Source: Telopea speciosissima (taxonomy: Eukaryota; Streptophyta; Magnoliopsida; Proteales; Proteaceae). Taken from it: a stretch of DNA of 64,000 nt. Every line of letters starts with the position of its first letter. Positions within the stretch are counted from its first letter, which is position 1. The notes below the pieces were generated by a model. It saw nothing but the letters and a program-made list of their open reading frames with translations. It made no database searches and was not told the origin of the DNA. The position numbers and the translations under genes are program-made. The stretch covers positions 22,291,913-22,355,912 of the forward strand of contig NC_057923.1 in NCBI RefSeq assembly GCF_018873765.1, written 5' to 3'. Shown piece by piece: positions 44,929 to 56,425 of the stretch.

Positions 44929-45435
44929 GTATTACACAGTTCCCGTTATTACATTCTTCTATTTTAATTTGCACAGGAACTGCTGACCCAGTCTTAAAGG
45001 GACCAGGATAGAGTTACTGTTTTTGGTAGACGGAAGAATTCTGTTGGTGGCTGCAGGTCTTTTGGACACAGTACAGCAGGTGGAAGCAACTATGCAAAGT
45101 ATTGAACGAGGATTGAAACATGCTCAAGATTTGGGGATTCAACTTCAAGAAGTGTGGCATGATTGTACAGATGTGGACTACTGGCTCCCAGAACCAGCAA
45201 TGAAACCCTGGCCCCCGTTTCTTACTCCATCTTTAGTTAATATCACCTCCATTTTGCATGGTCTTTTGTTTAAATGTACATCTCACCCGACAATTTCCAC
45301 CATTTTGAGTGGCTTTGCTCTCAAAGCTTTGAAAGACATACTTTCTTTAAAGTCACTAATCAGGATTTAAATTTAGCTCTTGCTTAATGAAGTGTTTTCT
45401 TCTTTCTTATAAAAAAAAAAAAAGGAAAAAAAATC
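44929..45435 (+). mobile_element. 5'-truncated LINE: RNase H tail and poly(A)
   Basis: An exact 11-bp duplication AGAGCTTACAT (44918-44928 and 45436-45446) bounds the insertion. The 3' end is an A-rich run (45410-45433). The frame 45023-45370 contains a decayed RNase H helix region (QQVEATMQSIERGLKHAQDL, then DVDYWLPEP). It is a typical short L1-like insertion. Confidence 0.88.
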
Positions 45436-45641
45436 AGAGCTTACATAGAGCAGGTTTTCTCTACTTCTAATTCACTCTACTTTGCTTATTAAACATAGAA
45501 ATAATATATACATATGTACCAAGGAATGCTTTCCATGTAACTGATACATATAAATTTGGTTGCTAAGAATCCACAAAGCACCATCATCATCTAACAGTTA
45601 GATTGGCCACCACTTGCCCAACTCATTCTCAGTTAATTTTG

Positions 45642-45763
45642 AGGCTCTATAGACATCTCTTGCAATCACTGAACAAATCACACCAATTCATGACTTAGCA
45701 AAGGCTCTATAGACATCTCTTGCAATCACTGAACAAATCAACACCAATTCATGAATTAGCAAA
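45642..45763. repeat. 60-bp tandem duplication
   Basis: 'aggctctatagacatctctt' through 'ttagcaa' occurs at 45642 and again at 45702, differing by a single inserted A and one substitution. Confidence 0.92.
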
Positions 45764-45852
45764 GGTAAATAATGTGTACTACCGATTCGCATGATGCAGA
45801 TCGAATGTGGCTTTGTATAGACAGATGTTTAAAAACCATCTCTAGCAAATAT

Positions 45853-46026
45853 TACAAGAAATAAAAGTGCCCAAGTGCACGAGGCTCCCGCTACTGCAGG
45901 GTTTGGCAGGGGCAAATGTATGCAGCCTTACCCCCGCTTCGTGGAGAGGCTGTTTCCATGTTTTGAACCTGCAACCTGATAGTTACAATAATACAACTTA
46001 ACCATTGCGCTAAGGCTCGCCCACTG
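45853..46026 (-). mobile_element. Au-type SINE
   Basis: On the minus strand it starts GGGCGAGCCTTAGCGCAATG (A-box region), continues with a B-box-like GGTTCAAAACATGG, then GCCTCTCCACGAAGCGGG, GTAAGGCTGCATACA and GGGAGCCTCGTGCACTTGGG, and ends in a T-rich tail. This order is that of the tRNA-derived Au SINE known from many flowering plants. An exact 14-bp duplication TCTCTAGCAAATAT flanks it (45839-45852 and 46027-46040). It lies about 240 bp beyond the stop of the LEA_2 gene, in the same orientation. Confidence 0.92.
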
Positions 46027-46263
46027 TCTCTAGCAAATATCTAGGTTTATTAATGTCCACTGATTTGGAGCCATATATTTAAAGGGCCAAGCCCCACAGC
46101 TGCACCGTTACTGGTTACAATGTTTCAGACAATTTCAATGCAGATTGATTCTTCTAATTCAGAGGCTATGGCAAGTAACTAGGTGGTCAGGATCAGTTGG
46201 GGTATCCATCTCTTCAAGGGCTTGATGAGTCGATGCAAGTGAGATATACGTTTTAAGTTAATC

Positions 46264-46392
46264 CTAGACAATAACAACATAATCAAATAAGCAGGACAAC
46301 AACAAGAAATGACTCCTCACCTCAGGATAGCAATTTTGCTGGACAATTGTCTGGTTATCTGTATCCACTATCACTTGGCATGATATTTTTGT
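46264..46392 (-). CDS. LEA_2-domain protein, last coding exon (end uncertain)
   Basis: After an AG acceptor at 46393-46395 (CTTTCAG), the frame gives TKISCQVIVDTDNQTIVQQN followed by CYPE, the typical end of plant LEA_2 proteins (x-C-x-V-x-V-x-x-x-N-Q-x-I-x-x-x-x-C). It is in phase with exon 1. After CYPE at 46321 the next bases GTGAGG look like a donor. If unspliced, the frame runs 18 more codons to TAG at 46264-46266. If spliced, a short last exon lies further down. The 72-bp part to 46321 is the secure portion. Confidence 0.75.
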   Translation of the reverse strand, partial: TKISCQVIVDTDNQTIVQQNCYPEVRSHFLLLSCLFDYVVIV

Positions 46393-48974
46393 CTGAAAGA
46401 ATTTTTTTGGGGAGGGCATACAAAAAAATGACACTGGTCAGAACATCTAACTTATACATCTAAATTAAAAAAGAAATAACTACAAGGAAAACAGGATACA
46501 CCAAAACATAATTGCGGCTTATCTGCATCTGACATCTGGCATTACCGCGGGAATATGTATTCCGACTTGTGGAAATAAAGTAGCAGTAGCAATAAACTTA
46601 TTGGAAATAACACCTTGGTAAGAATTGTATTCAACATACAACATTGTGTTTATGAGTATGATGTATTCAAAAGTCATATTAGTTCACATAAATATACTTA
46701 CATGTACAGTGGCTTCTAACCTTGGGTACTTCTACTGTATATTTTTTTTTATAAAAAAAGAAGGTGATGAATGGAATCTTTTATTCATTTCTCTTTTAAC
46801 ATTTTTGAATAATGGTGACATGAGTAACAAAAGAGGCTTGTTACCTTTGAGCTTGTCAGAAGACACAGAACACATCAAAGTTGTGCAAATTCACTTAATT
46901 TCCCCAGACAAACTTTAGTTATGAACTGGAAGGCCATGGATATCTTTATCCACCAGATTGAAGAATTAAAACAAGAAATAGATGGTTTTCATATCAAGGA
47001 CAATCCTAAAGATAGCATATTGCAAATACTGACATTCCCCTGCCTTTAAAAAGTATCTCAACTCTGCATCTCCTTTTTGACAGTTAACAAAGTCAAGAAG
47101 CTCCACCTGGAAACCTTAGATACACAGGCCTTGTTCTCCACATAGACATTCTTCTGATGTCATGAAACAAATGCTACTTGTTTTTCTGAGGACAGCCCGA
47201 TTATGAATTTAGTCTGTGTGAATTCATACTCCGGTAATCTGCTTCAATCTGCAATCTTGTGTTTGTGTGACTGAGAGACGTTGGGGGGAAGCCCTATTGT
47301 TTTGTTCGGTGCCCTTGGATTCGCCGGAGACATGCAAGGATTGCTGGAGAAGAAAACCCCTAATGGAGTTGAGCAGAATGTCTGGAGGAGGGATGTTGGG
47401 GCCTAATGGAGGTTAGTACATCCTCCATTATTATTTAATTAACTGGACTGTGGTTCTCTGTTTTTCCGGTTAGAATCTCTTGCAGAATGATACCCCAAGT
47501 GTCCAACTGTCCCAGATGTGTCTCACTCTTTGGTAAAATTGGCCTTTGTGTGTGTGTGATGTTGGGATTCAATACATTTTTTTTTTTATTTTCTTTTTCT
47601 ACGCTACCTAGCTAGATTAGTTGTGTATCTAACATATAAACAATGACAAAAAATTCTGAAAGGCCTGGGTTGGGGTTCAAATGCTCTGTGGGATTGATAG
47701 CATTTTTGGAGGCAGTAATGACTACACTTGAGAAACCTACAATATTAGGCGTAGATCTCTCTCTCTCTCTCTGTTTGACACCATTTGAAATGAAATGGAT
47801 AAAGAAGCCAATTGTCAATCAGTTACTAATGAGTTAAGATCATGGTCTTAACCCTGTCATAGAACTCAATAACTAAAGCATGTCAACTTGCTTAGAACTC
47901 ATCAATTTATATCAGAACTTGTTATGACCCAACCTTTTCTATCACAGAGCATGCTAATGGGTAAGGTTGCTTTTATCAGCCCTACGGTTTCACAATATGA
48001 ATGCCTGACCATTCTAATGCAAGGGAACATAAACATTCCTTGTATCAACTGACCCAGATTCAAAAATCATCAGTGTGAAATGTATCAGCAGAACAAAGAT
48101 TGCAACAAAATGGACTCTTATGTCTATGTAAAATGTCCAACCACATAAACCTGTCAGCAACACATTTCTTGCAATCAAAATTCGCTAATGGAAAAATAAA
48201 TCAGCATAAATAGGCTCGTGTCCATATGGGTAACTGTTCTACTCTGATTTAAGAGTAATTCTTTTGTTATTTTGTTGTAGCTATAGGTCTGTTTTTTATA
48301 GGCTACCTCTTTGTTCTAGCAAAGCCCGCCTTTTGTATTGGGACCTTGTCCCATTCTTCTTCTCCTTCCCCTCCAATAAAACTTTTATTTCCAAAAGCAA
48401 AATGTGAATTTAATCATGAACCTAAACCCATATAAAATCATTTTCTCCCTATGTACGTACTAATCATTTAAATACTGAAGGGCAAAGGCTAGGTTACCCA
48501 ATATGCATGAAGGAACTAGACTGAAAAATAGAGAACCAAAGTTATGGTCCAACAAAAGTACCCATAAGACATTCCTACAGACCTCCATGGAAACCATCCA
48601 ACAACCCTACCGAACACTCATAGAGAAAATTTTAAAGAAAACTTCTGGTTTTGGCATCTCCTATATATATATATATATTTTCCATATACGGCATGTTGAT
48701 AATTGAGAATCTGAATGCTTTTTACAATTCTATATTTCCATGTGAAAAAGGAATTAAAAATCTTAGAAGAAATAAACTCGGGATGTCACCACAATGGCAC
48801 AATATACCCCCCCCCCCCCTCAAAGTCTCCTCGAACTTTCTTCTGAGCAACAATTAGGCTACATTTTTCTCAATCAATATGAGATCAAACGAATAGCAAT
48901 TTCTCATCCCAAAGTTGCACAGGAGGTGGATTAAATTTTGCAAGTGAAACACATGAAGTCTGAAGAGAGATTAC
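46393..48974 (-). other. Intron 1 of the LEA_2 gene
   Basis: The intron is 2.58 kb with GTAATC donor (48974) and TTTCAG acceptor (46393). Phase 0 joining restores the domain. Inside are short T/A-rich runs, a (TC)n at 47757-47770, a C-run at 48810-48819, and 'gcccgccttttgtattggga' to 'cctccaataaaact' at 48328-48390, which reads like a LINE 3' tail. No coding frame is supported in the intron. Confidence 0.75.
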
Positions 48975-49553
48975 CTTCAGCGGAAAATCAAAGAAGAAGA
49001 GTCGAAGCTGTCCTTGAACTTCCGTCACAGTCTCAAAGGGAATAGAACCCCGAGCCAAATCTTCGAGCAAGTAAAAGACATCGTAAACCTGAATCCCTTG
49101 GAGCTGAAGCGTGGCGTCAATGTAGGAAGAACCCCTGGCCCTCAGGTGCCCACCATGAGAAGTAACAAAGCCAAGCTGCTTCCCACGATACCCAATGGAA
49201 ACGACGAGGGATCGGTAGTCGAGTGAGAAGAAATCAGGGTTACGGACCTTGACAGTGATAGGCATGGAAATGTCGAGGGAGACGATGGAGGAAATGTGGA
49301 TGTGGACATGGTTGAGACGGAGGCGAACGACGCTGATGTCGGGATCGGAGGGCCAAATGAAGAAGATTGGAACGCATAGTAGGACTAGAGAGATTCCGCA
49401 GAGGAGCTGGCAACGGAGAGAGCGGAACCTGCTTGGGCGTCTGCGATAGAGAGGGAGGAGGATGAACTGTTGCCCTTGCAGTGGTGGTGATTGGGACTCC
49501 GAGGGCTCCGGTGGCACGGGTGAGTAGTACACCGGTTCCTCCTTCGCTGCCAT
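48975..49553 (-). CDS. LEA_2-domain (hydroxyproline-rich glycoprotein-type) membrane protein, exon 1
   Basis: Exon 1 encodes 193 residues, and with exon 2 the protein has about 217 or more. The N-terminus (1-48) is proline-rich and cytosolic in type, with a basic YRRRPSRFRSLR patch. One transmembrane helix follows (about 49-66, LLCGISLVLLCVPIFFIW). The rest (about 72-217) is a LEA_2 domain, with beta-strand features such as MPITVKVRNPDFFSLDYRSL, then VSIGYRGKQLGFV and QGQLRLFFFDFPLK. This is the NDR1/HIN1-like architecture, in which one helix anchors an extracytoplasmic domain; members are linked to stress and defence, but the specific role here is unknown. ATG at 49553 sits in AACATGGCA, an ideal plant context. 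A GTG nine bases upstream is not a plausible start. The exon ends CTGAAG|GTAATC. Confidence 0.85.
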
Positions 49554-49599
49554 GTTCTTCACTTCACTCTTCTGCTTTATGCCTGTGTTCGCTTAAAGG

Positions 49600-50305
49600 A
49601 CTATCTTCGAAAAGGATTGAATGACTGCGTGGCCAAGTTTCTACTAAACAAAAAAAAAAAAAAAGAGAACATCGTGGCCAAGTAAATTATTTTATGGGAA
49701 AGAGATCTCTATTTTTTTTTGTTTTTTTATAAGAAATCTTTACTTGGTGGCATGGTTTCTACACAAGTATTTGAGTTAAAAGGGAGCATATGTGGGTATC
49801 TATCCGGGGGTAAAGATGTCATTTTATGATACGATACGGTATCCATATCTGATACATGTTTTCTGTACTGTATCATATTACCGAAATCGTTCTGGTTGAC
49901 ACATGAATTCAACTCATTGGACTTGGATTTAAAAAAAAAACAAATGGACTTGGGCCGACACATGAATTCAACTCATTATTTCTCCCATTTGCATTGCTCG
50001 AATGTCTCTCCCTTCCCCTCTCTTATGGTTTATCAATTCTTTTTAATTTTTTTTTTAACCATCACGACGGTGATTTGACAGTATGACGATTGGCATAGTT
50101 TTACCAATTCATTATTTTGAATTTTTATTGTTATCAAATTGTATTAGCCGAGACCGATACCTAAAACTATTGTGTAGGTAAAAAAATGTTGGAAAAATAA
50201 TCAAAAGAATAATAAAAACAAAGAAATGAAACATAATTAATAAACTAAGAGTGAAAGAGAAAAAAGGGGAAAGGAGAGATTGTACGTTAAAATAACAGGA
50301 GAGTC
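49600..50305. other. Upstream region of the LEA_2 gene, non-genic
   Basis: No TATA box is clear. The word 'acacatgaattcaactcatt' occurs at 49899 and again at 49959, a 60-bp-spaced repeat. 'gatacgatacggtatccata' (about 49828) belongs to a TATCGG-type repeat also seen at 51080 and 58500. Confidence 0.5.
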
Positions 50306-50313
50306 GGTCTAAG

Positions 50314-50809
50314 TAGGGGTGTCAATGGGTCGGGTTGGGCCGGGCTCGCCTAAACCCCGACCCGACCCTAGAGGCCTTAACCCCGACTCGACCCCGACCC
50401 GACCCGACCCTCGTCAGGGTCAAGAAACTCTCACCGACCCGACCCTACCAGGGTCGGGTCGGGCTGGCTCGGGTTGGTCCCGATTTATGGCACCGTCCAC
50501 GTGTCTCATTAGAACATGTTTTTGTAACATAGGATCTCAACCTATGGGACAGCTAATAAATATGTTGAAAAAATGGCGTGTGTATAAACTCTCTCTCTAC
50601 AATTGTAACGATGTCCCCTTAATAGGCCTGGAAGCTTATAGGGGCTACAACTAAATAACAATCATGTCGTGACTCTTTTTATGGTCCGATCAAAATAGTA
50701 GATGATCTACTCTTTTATGGGTTCCCACTTCATGATGATGACAAAGCTAGTAGTTATCTATGTACAATTCTCTTCTGTTTTTTTTTGTCAAGAAAATACT
50801 TATATTAAG

Positions 50810-50858
<49 letters not shown>

Positions 50859-51035
50859 ATATTATATACCTATAATTAATACGAGGGTCGGATATGTAAA
50901 CGGATGCCGGATCTAAAACCCGAATCCGATCCGCATCCGAATCCGTTTAGAGGTATCCATATTCGGCCGGGTCAAGAATATCGCCGGGCCTCGATCACAT
51001 CCGATCCGAATCCGATCCGCTTTATTACATCCCTA
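50314..51035. mobile_element. hAT non-autonomous element with exact 8-bp duplication
   Basis: The left end TAGGGGTGTCAATGGG and the inverted right end TAGGGATGTAATAAA are terminal inverted repeats. The exact 8-bp duplication GGTCTAAG flanks it (50306-50313 and 51036-51043). The left part is rich in 'cccgacccga', the right in 'ccgatccgaatcc', and a (TA)n microsatellite lies at 50817-50853. Transposase is absent. Confidence 0.92.
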
Positions 51036-51079
51036 GGTCTAAGGGTCTAAGTGAAGTGAAGGGTGTAAGTTACATGGTT

Positions 51080-51330
51080 CTAAGTATCATTATCGGATCG
51101 TCCGATCCGTAACGGTTTTGCACCTTATCAATTCCAATATTGTGCTAATATAGTATTAATGACACGGTACAGACAAGGGGTAAATCAGTCAAAAAAACTA
51201 TCTTTAAAGGAGGATTAGAGGCAAATTTGGCTGTTATGGCCGATCCTTGCTGATATTGATCCGATACCATATCGGTTTCTAAGTTGACAGATACCCGTTC
51301 TGATACCGTGCACTAAAACCATGAGTGAAG
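51080..51330 (-). repeat. TATCGG-type interspersed repeat
   Basis: On the minus strand it contains 'tttaccccttgtctgtacc', 'tgtcattaatactatatt' and 'gcacaatattgg'. These match the segment near 58893-58945 on the plus strand. Ends are not defined. Confidence 0.65.
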
Positions 51331-51559
51331 CGGACTCTCCCTTCACTTACCTGAAGATTCACCAGATTCGGGACCACGTACCTCTTCTTGGGTCCAGTGA
51401 ATCTTCATGTAAATGAAATTAACTTATGCCCATTAAGGCGACATGTGGATTCCTCTCATTCTCTTTCCCATTTGCATTAACCAACTCACCATGTGCGGAA
51501 GTCCTATCCACTGAACTTGCAATTGCACTTCAAGAGAATAGAATCAAAGGCCTTCAGAT

Positions 51560-52255
51560 CTGTGGAGGGAGGGGGGGGGGGGGAAGCTCTCTCACATGGC
51601 CTTCGCAGATGACTTCATTTTATTTGGAGAAGCCACTATAGCTGAAGCTAGAGCTTTATATGAGGTTCTTCATGATTAGTGTTTTAGGACAAGCTTTAAA
51701 TCTAAACAAAACGAAAGCTCAGTTAACTCCCACGGTGAGTTCAGATACTAAGAGACAACTGAGAGAGTTCTTCCTGATCATACCTACTTCTTCGCTGGAC
51801 TCATACTTGGGGATCCCCTATACAAGCGGTAAGCTATCAAAGATACACTATGCCAATCTCATTTCAAGAGTATCCAATAAACTACAACGCTGGAAGTCTT
51901 AGTTTCTTAGTCCAGTAGGGAAGACCATTCTCGTTCAATCCACTCTTTCAGCCATGCCCCTTTACACCATGTCCTGTTTCAAACTTCCTTCCTCCATTCA
52001 CAAATCTTTGGATTGCATCAGTAGGAACTTTTTATGGTCCAGTGGTTGCAGTTCTCTTGTTCCCACCATATCTTGGAGCACGATGTCTCTCCAAAAGGTA
52101 CGATGGTTTAAATGTGAAAATATCGGCTCCAATGAATCAAGCCTTGTTAGCCAACAAAGGTTGGGAGTTGCTTCACCCCCCTTCCTCCCTTTAGTCCACA
52201 CTCATGAAAGCTAAGTACTTCCCTTCCTCAACCTTCTTTCATGCCAAATGCCCTT
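51560..52255 (+). pseudogene. LINE reverse-transcriptase C-terminal fragment
   Basis: Across several frames it reads AFADDFILFGEATIAEARAL (catalytic ADD, about 51598), then QALNLNKTKAQLTPTVSSDT, SYLGIPYTSGKLSK, NKLQRWKS and MPLYTMSCFKLPSSIHKSLD, and finally MKAKYFPSSTFFHAKCP before being cut at 52255. This is the usual order in plant L1-like reverse transcriptases. A G-run (51573-51582) breaks the frame. The Athila-like LTR starts at 52256 in the middle of the LINE. Confidence 0.82.
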
Positions 52256-53276
52256 TGATTAGCATATTTATGTGCAAATTACTGTCGTTATTTCTTGCTT
52301 TTTGGTAATTAGGACAATGCTACTCTAGGTGTTTATTAGTGTTTTGTAGATGTTAGGTGAATTTTAATGGAAATAAGAAGAAGATCCAATGAAGATATGA
52401 GGTAAACCAAATTAACCAGGGCTAAAGTGAATCAGAATCAAATTATCAGCCCAATTCTGCGATTTTTATATTCCTTCTAGGTTTTTTTTTAGTGAGAACC
52501 ATTGTCTCGATTCTTTCATTGGAGTTGTACTTAAATATTGGATTATTGGAGCAATTGAAGATTGAAATTTTTTTTTACAAGTTCAAGTTTGGATGCTTCT
52601 TCTTGTTCAATCTCTGTGTTTCTCCATTCAGGGAAGTTCTTTCATGGTTTTTATTATTCATAAATTTAATTTCATGGTTTCATCATAAATACTTTCTTCT
52701 TCTTTTATTTTCTTCATGGCTAACTAAACCCTTCACTTGGGGATGGGATGAAGCCATGAGAGAGGGAAGGATTGATGATCTGCATTAACCTATGAGCTTA
52801 AATTTAATTAAAACCATGAGTTGAATTCATATTTACATTATCTAAATTGTACATGCCAACCCTTGTATTCGTATGTATGATTTTTGATGCGTTTTATATG
52901 GATCCACTTATGATTCATTGATATCCATTGCTTGTTGAATGTGTTACTCATAGGAAATAAATGTCTCTTGACCCTATTCCCTATTGACCTAATGCAGTAT
53001 ATATGCAATTCAAGGGTTATTTTAATCAGTGATTTGACCTAATTTCATGGTGGATTCCATCTCTGAGTGCTGTCCCAAATTTGGATTTTTCATCATCTCT
53101 TTTAATTTGCAATTTTTATTTCTACTTAGTCTCTTGATTAGTTAGTTAGAGAAAATTAAGGTAAATTGTGTACTCCACCTAAGTTGAGAATTGAAATTTG
53201 ACCAAAAATCCCTCCTTGTATTTGACCCGCATCTACACGCGACCTGTGCGCTTGCGGTATAATTTTTGTGCAAACA
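52256..53276 (+). repeat. 5' LTR of the Athila-like element
   Basis: It begins TGATTAGCATATTTATGTGC and ends CTTGCGGTATAATTTTTGTG followed by CAAACA. The reverse complement of the solo LTR at 54730-56272 has matching ends (TGATGAACATATTTGTATG and CTTATCAAACA) and a shared 'gctactc.aggtgttt' segment, which supports both boundaries. Confidence 0.8.
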
Positions 53277-53282
53277 AGTTTT

Positions 53283-53300
53283 TGGCGCCATTGCCAGGGA
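53283..53300 (+). other. Primer-binding site
   Basis: TGGCGCCATTGCCAGGGA lies six bases after the LTR. The form TGGCGCCGTTGCCGGGGA is the site typical of Athila-type elements; two transitions separate them. Confidence 0.85.
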
Positions 53301-53483
53301 GGTGACGTTTGTCTATTAGTTCTTAACTGATTCAAAGTGTTTTAGTTTTTCTTTCAAATACAAAAAAAAAAAAAAAAAAAAAAGAGTTTGTGCTTTATTA
53401 GTTTGCTTGTTCGGTTTTTGTGGTGCATGAGTGTTTGGATCCAAAATTCTACACACCGTTTAGAAAGAGTAGAGAGACCAACC

Positions 53484-54461
53484 ATGGCTGAGGAACAACC
53501 TAAAACCTTTCGGAACCGTTTCTATCTCGCTCAGACGGCACAATCATCATGTATTCATTTTCCGGTTACCACTGGAAACAATTATGAGTTAAAATCTCAA
53601 TTCATTAGTATGCTACCTCATTTTCATGGGATGGCTACTGAGGATGCATATCTTTTCCTTGGAGAGTTTGATGAAGTTTGTGTCGTCATTAAGATGCAAC
53701 AACTTACTGATGATGTTGTAAAGCTTAGGTTCATTACTTTTTCACTCAAAGATGTAATGGAAAAATGGCTTTACAGTTTGCCTCGAGATTTTATTACTAC
53801 ATGGGAACAATTTGCTGTTGTCTTTCTGAATAAATGTTTTCCATTGCATAAAACCAATAAAATCAGAAATGACATTGTTCAGTTTCGGTAAAAGCCAAAT
53901 GAATCATTCTTCAAATTCATGGAGAGATTCAAAGATTTGCTCTACGAGTGCCCTCACCATGGTCTTGATACATGGTATCTGTGCCAAATCATCTATGAGA
54001 GAATTGATTACCATACCAAGTAGATGTTAGAATCCATGTGCCCACAGGGGTTCACATCATTCATAAATGAAAACGATGCTTGGGATTTTTTGGTTGACCT
54101 GGCTGAAACGACTCTTGAATGGTAATCAACTCAGGAGAGTAAGAGAGCAGTGTCAGGTAAGGGTTTCTCTGTTGAGGAAACTGTGGCCAAAGTGGCTCAG
54201 TTGGATAGTCTTATTAAGAGACTAGAGGCCATAGTTGTTAAGGGACCTTCCCAAATCAACCAGGTAAGTCATGTCGTTCCTATGTGTAATTGGTACCAGT
54301 CTCCAGCCCATGTGATAGAGGAATGCCCCAACATCTCTAGTATGAATGGTAGTCATGAGAATGTTAATGCTATGTTCCATTACAACCCATACAACAGTAC
54401 ATATTATCCTGGTGGAGGAACCATTCCAATTTCTCATGGAATCAGGGCAACAATCAAGTAG
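53484..54461 (+). pseudogene. Athila-type gag
   Basis: From ATG 53484 the frame reads MAEEQPKTFRNRFYLAQTAQ and then the gag core (FHGMATEDAYLFLGEFDEVC, followed by LRFITFSLKDVMEKWLYSLP and TWEQFAVVFLNKCFP). A TAA at 53889 interrupts it, and more stops follow at about 54022 and 54124. The zinc knuckle C-N-W-Y-x-S-P-A-H-V-I-E-E-C has Tyr in place of the second Cys. Gag would package the RNA; this copy cannot. Confidence 0.8.
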
Positions 54462-54729
54462 GTCCATCTAATTTCCATCCTCAGAGTCAAGGTCAGTTTG
54501 CTCCCTAGCAAGCTAACCAAAGTTTTGCCCCCACCCCCCATCTAACCACATTAGACCACCACCCCCACCACCTCAATATGTGAATTAAAACTCCACTGGG
54601 TTTCCAAAAGTGGGTGGTGAATCAGCTAGGATTAGTTCCCTGGAAAAGAATGTGGAGCTTCTCATGAGTACTTTCAGGACTAGTCAGCATAACATGGAGA
54701 AACAAATTTTCCAACTTGCCACAGCTTTA

Positions 54730-56272
54730 TGTTTGATAAGAAAAATAACCGCAAGCGCACAGTATCAGCTGTAGCTACAAGTCGAACTCAGAGAAGTAGG
54801 GTTGCTTTAATCTTTACTATCAATATAGGCAAAGTGTAATCAACAAGCAATTTATATCTCTAAACTTAAACTAAAAAAATACCAAGATCAACTATCAAAT
54901 TAAGAAACTAAGCTAAACTAGGGTAAACAGAATTAACACAAAAAGTAAGAGAATGAGATGAGTAGATTGAAAATGAGATGGGCTCTTGGGGATGGAATCC
55001 ACCATAAGGTAAGGGTAAGTCAATGATCAACACATCAAAGCATTGCATATATCATGATCTAGGTCTATAGGAGATGTGGCGAAAAGGGCTAACATATCCT
55101 ATGAGTAGTACACATTCAATACACAATTAGATCTTAAAAGTCATGAACATAAATGATGTCACAATGACTACGGCAGCAATATTGCATATAGTCCATTAGG
55201 ATGACATGCACAATGCGGCGGTCAATAATTGTAAGCCCAAACAATGAACATGTCTATTAATTATATACAAGCATACAAATCATCAACCCATCCTTCACTC
55301 ATGGCTTCATCCTACCCCATGAGTTGTGCATTTAGTTGGCCATGAAAAAATCAATGGAAGGAGAGGGGGTTGATGAAGAGAACAATAAAACTAAACTATA
55401 AAAATAAAATCAAAAGATTAAAGAACTAAGCTTGTGTAGAACTTGATCTTGAACCATTGAAGAAGAGTTTCCAACCTTAAACTTGAATCAACATTTTGAA
55501 TTACACCAATGTAAGAAGGGAATAGGGATTAAAAATCCTAAATTAGATTAGATCTATGAATGAAAAGATAAAATTACATCAAAATTCTAAGTTTAGACAA
55601 AGAAACTAGAAAGGAAAAAACAAGAGAAAGAATGCTAAAACAAAAGACTAAAGAGAGAATGAATGCCTCCCAAGGGGGAGAAGACCCCCCTATTTATAAC
55701 CACAAACCCCAATCCCTCTTGCCAAATTTGGCCAGCCAAGGGAGAGATTCCCTAGGCCAATATTTGATTTTTTTTTTTTTAAAGAAAAAAAGGAGAGAGA
55801 TTGAGGTTTCGTTCCAAAAATAGAGAGGGAGGTGGAGATTGAATCCACAATTCTCCTAACATAGAAGATCTCAATAAAATCACCAAGACAATCTTTCCAA
55901 TCTTCCAAGATTTGAGTAGCTTGCTTTGACTTGAGCTCTACTCCATAACTAAAAATGCTAGATGTCACCAACAATGCACTTGGACAAAAATACCCCTTGA
56001 AAATTTTGAATTTGCTTGCTTGGGTCTTCATGGCCTAATGGTCCGGCCCATATATGAAATTGATTCTTGGGCCTATGGACATGGGCTTCTTAATTTAAAA
56101 CTTAATTCCTTGCATTTCAGCTCCACAAAGGCTTCTTAGCATAATTTGGGCTTCTCTTTCAAACATGGACCTAAAACCTGAAAACACATAAAAACACCTC
56201 GAGTAGCTCTGTTCAAGCATAAAAAAATACAAGAATATAAAAGCTTAAATTCACATACAAATATGTTCATCA
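54730..56272 (-). mobile_element. Athila-type solo LTR, antisense inside the Athila-like element
   Basis: On the minus strand the element starts TGATGAACATATTTGTATGT and ends TTATCAAACA. The exact 5-bp duplication CTTTA (54725-54729 and 56273-56277) bounds it. The gag-pol sequence resumes beyond it. Its ends and internal phrases are related to the 5' LTR at 52256. Confidence 0.9.
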
Positions 56273-56425
56273 CTTTACATGAAAGGGAAAAGGAAAAATG
56301 CTAAGTCAGCCTGACCTTAATCCTAGGAATATATAATTCAGTAATCTGCACCCACTCAGCTGAATTCCATTCATCAAGGTCCACAACACCAAGAGCCCTC
56401 TAATCAATGCAATGCCATTTATGCA

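Noticed and set aside
46257-46323. 57-bp intron GTGAGG..TCTAG at the end of the LEA_2 gene
   Set aside because: Too short for a normal plant intron, although splice-like at both ends; the C-terminus is left open instead.
49014-49449. Plus-strand frames opposite the LEA_2 exon
   Set aside because: Shadow frames of the real minus-strand exon, which has domain pattern and splice sites.
49551-49562. GTG start three codons upstream of the LEA_2 ATG
   Set aside because: Nuclear plant genes very rarely start at GTG, and the ATG at 49553 has an ideal context.
52492-52788. 98-codon frame inside the Athila-like 5' LTR
   Set aside because: LTR sequence with hydrophobic, T-rich composition and no domain.
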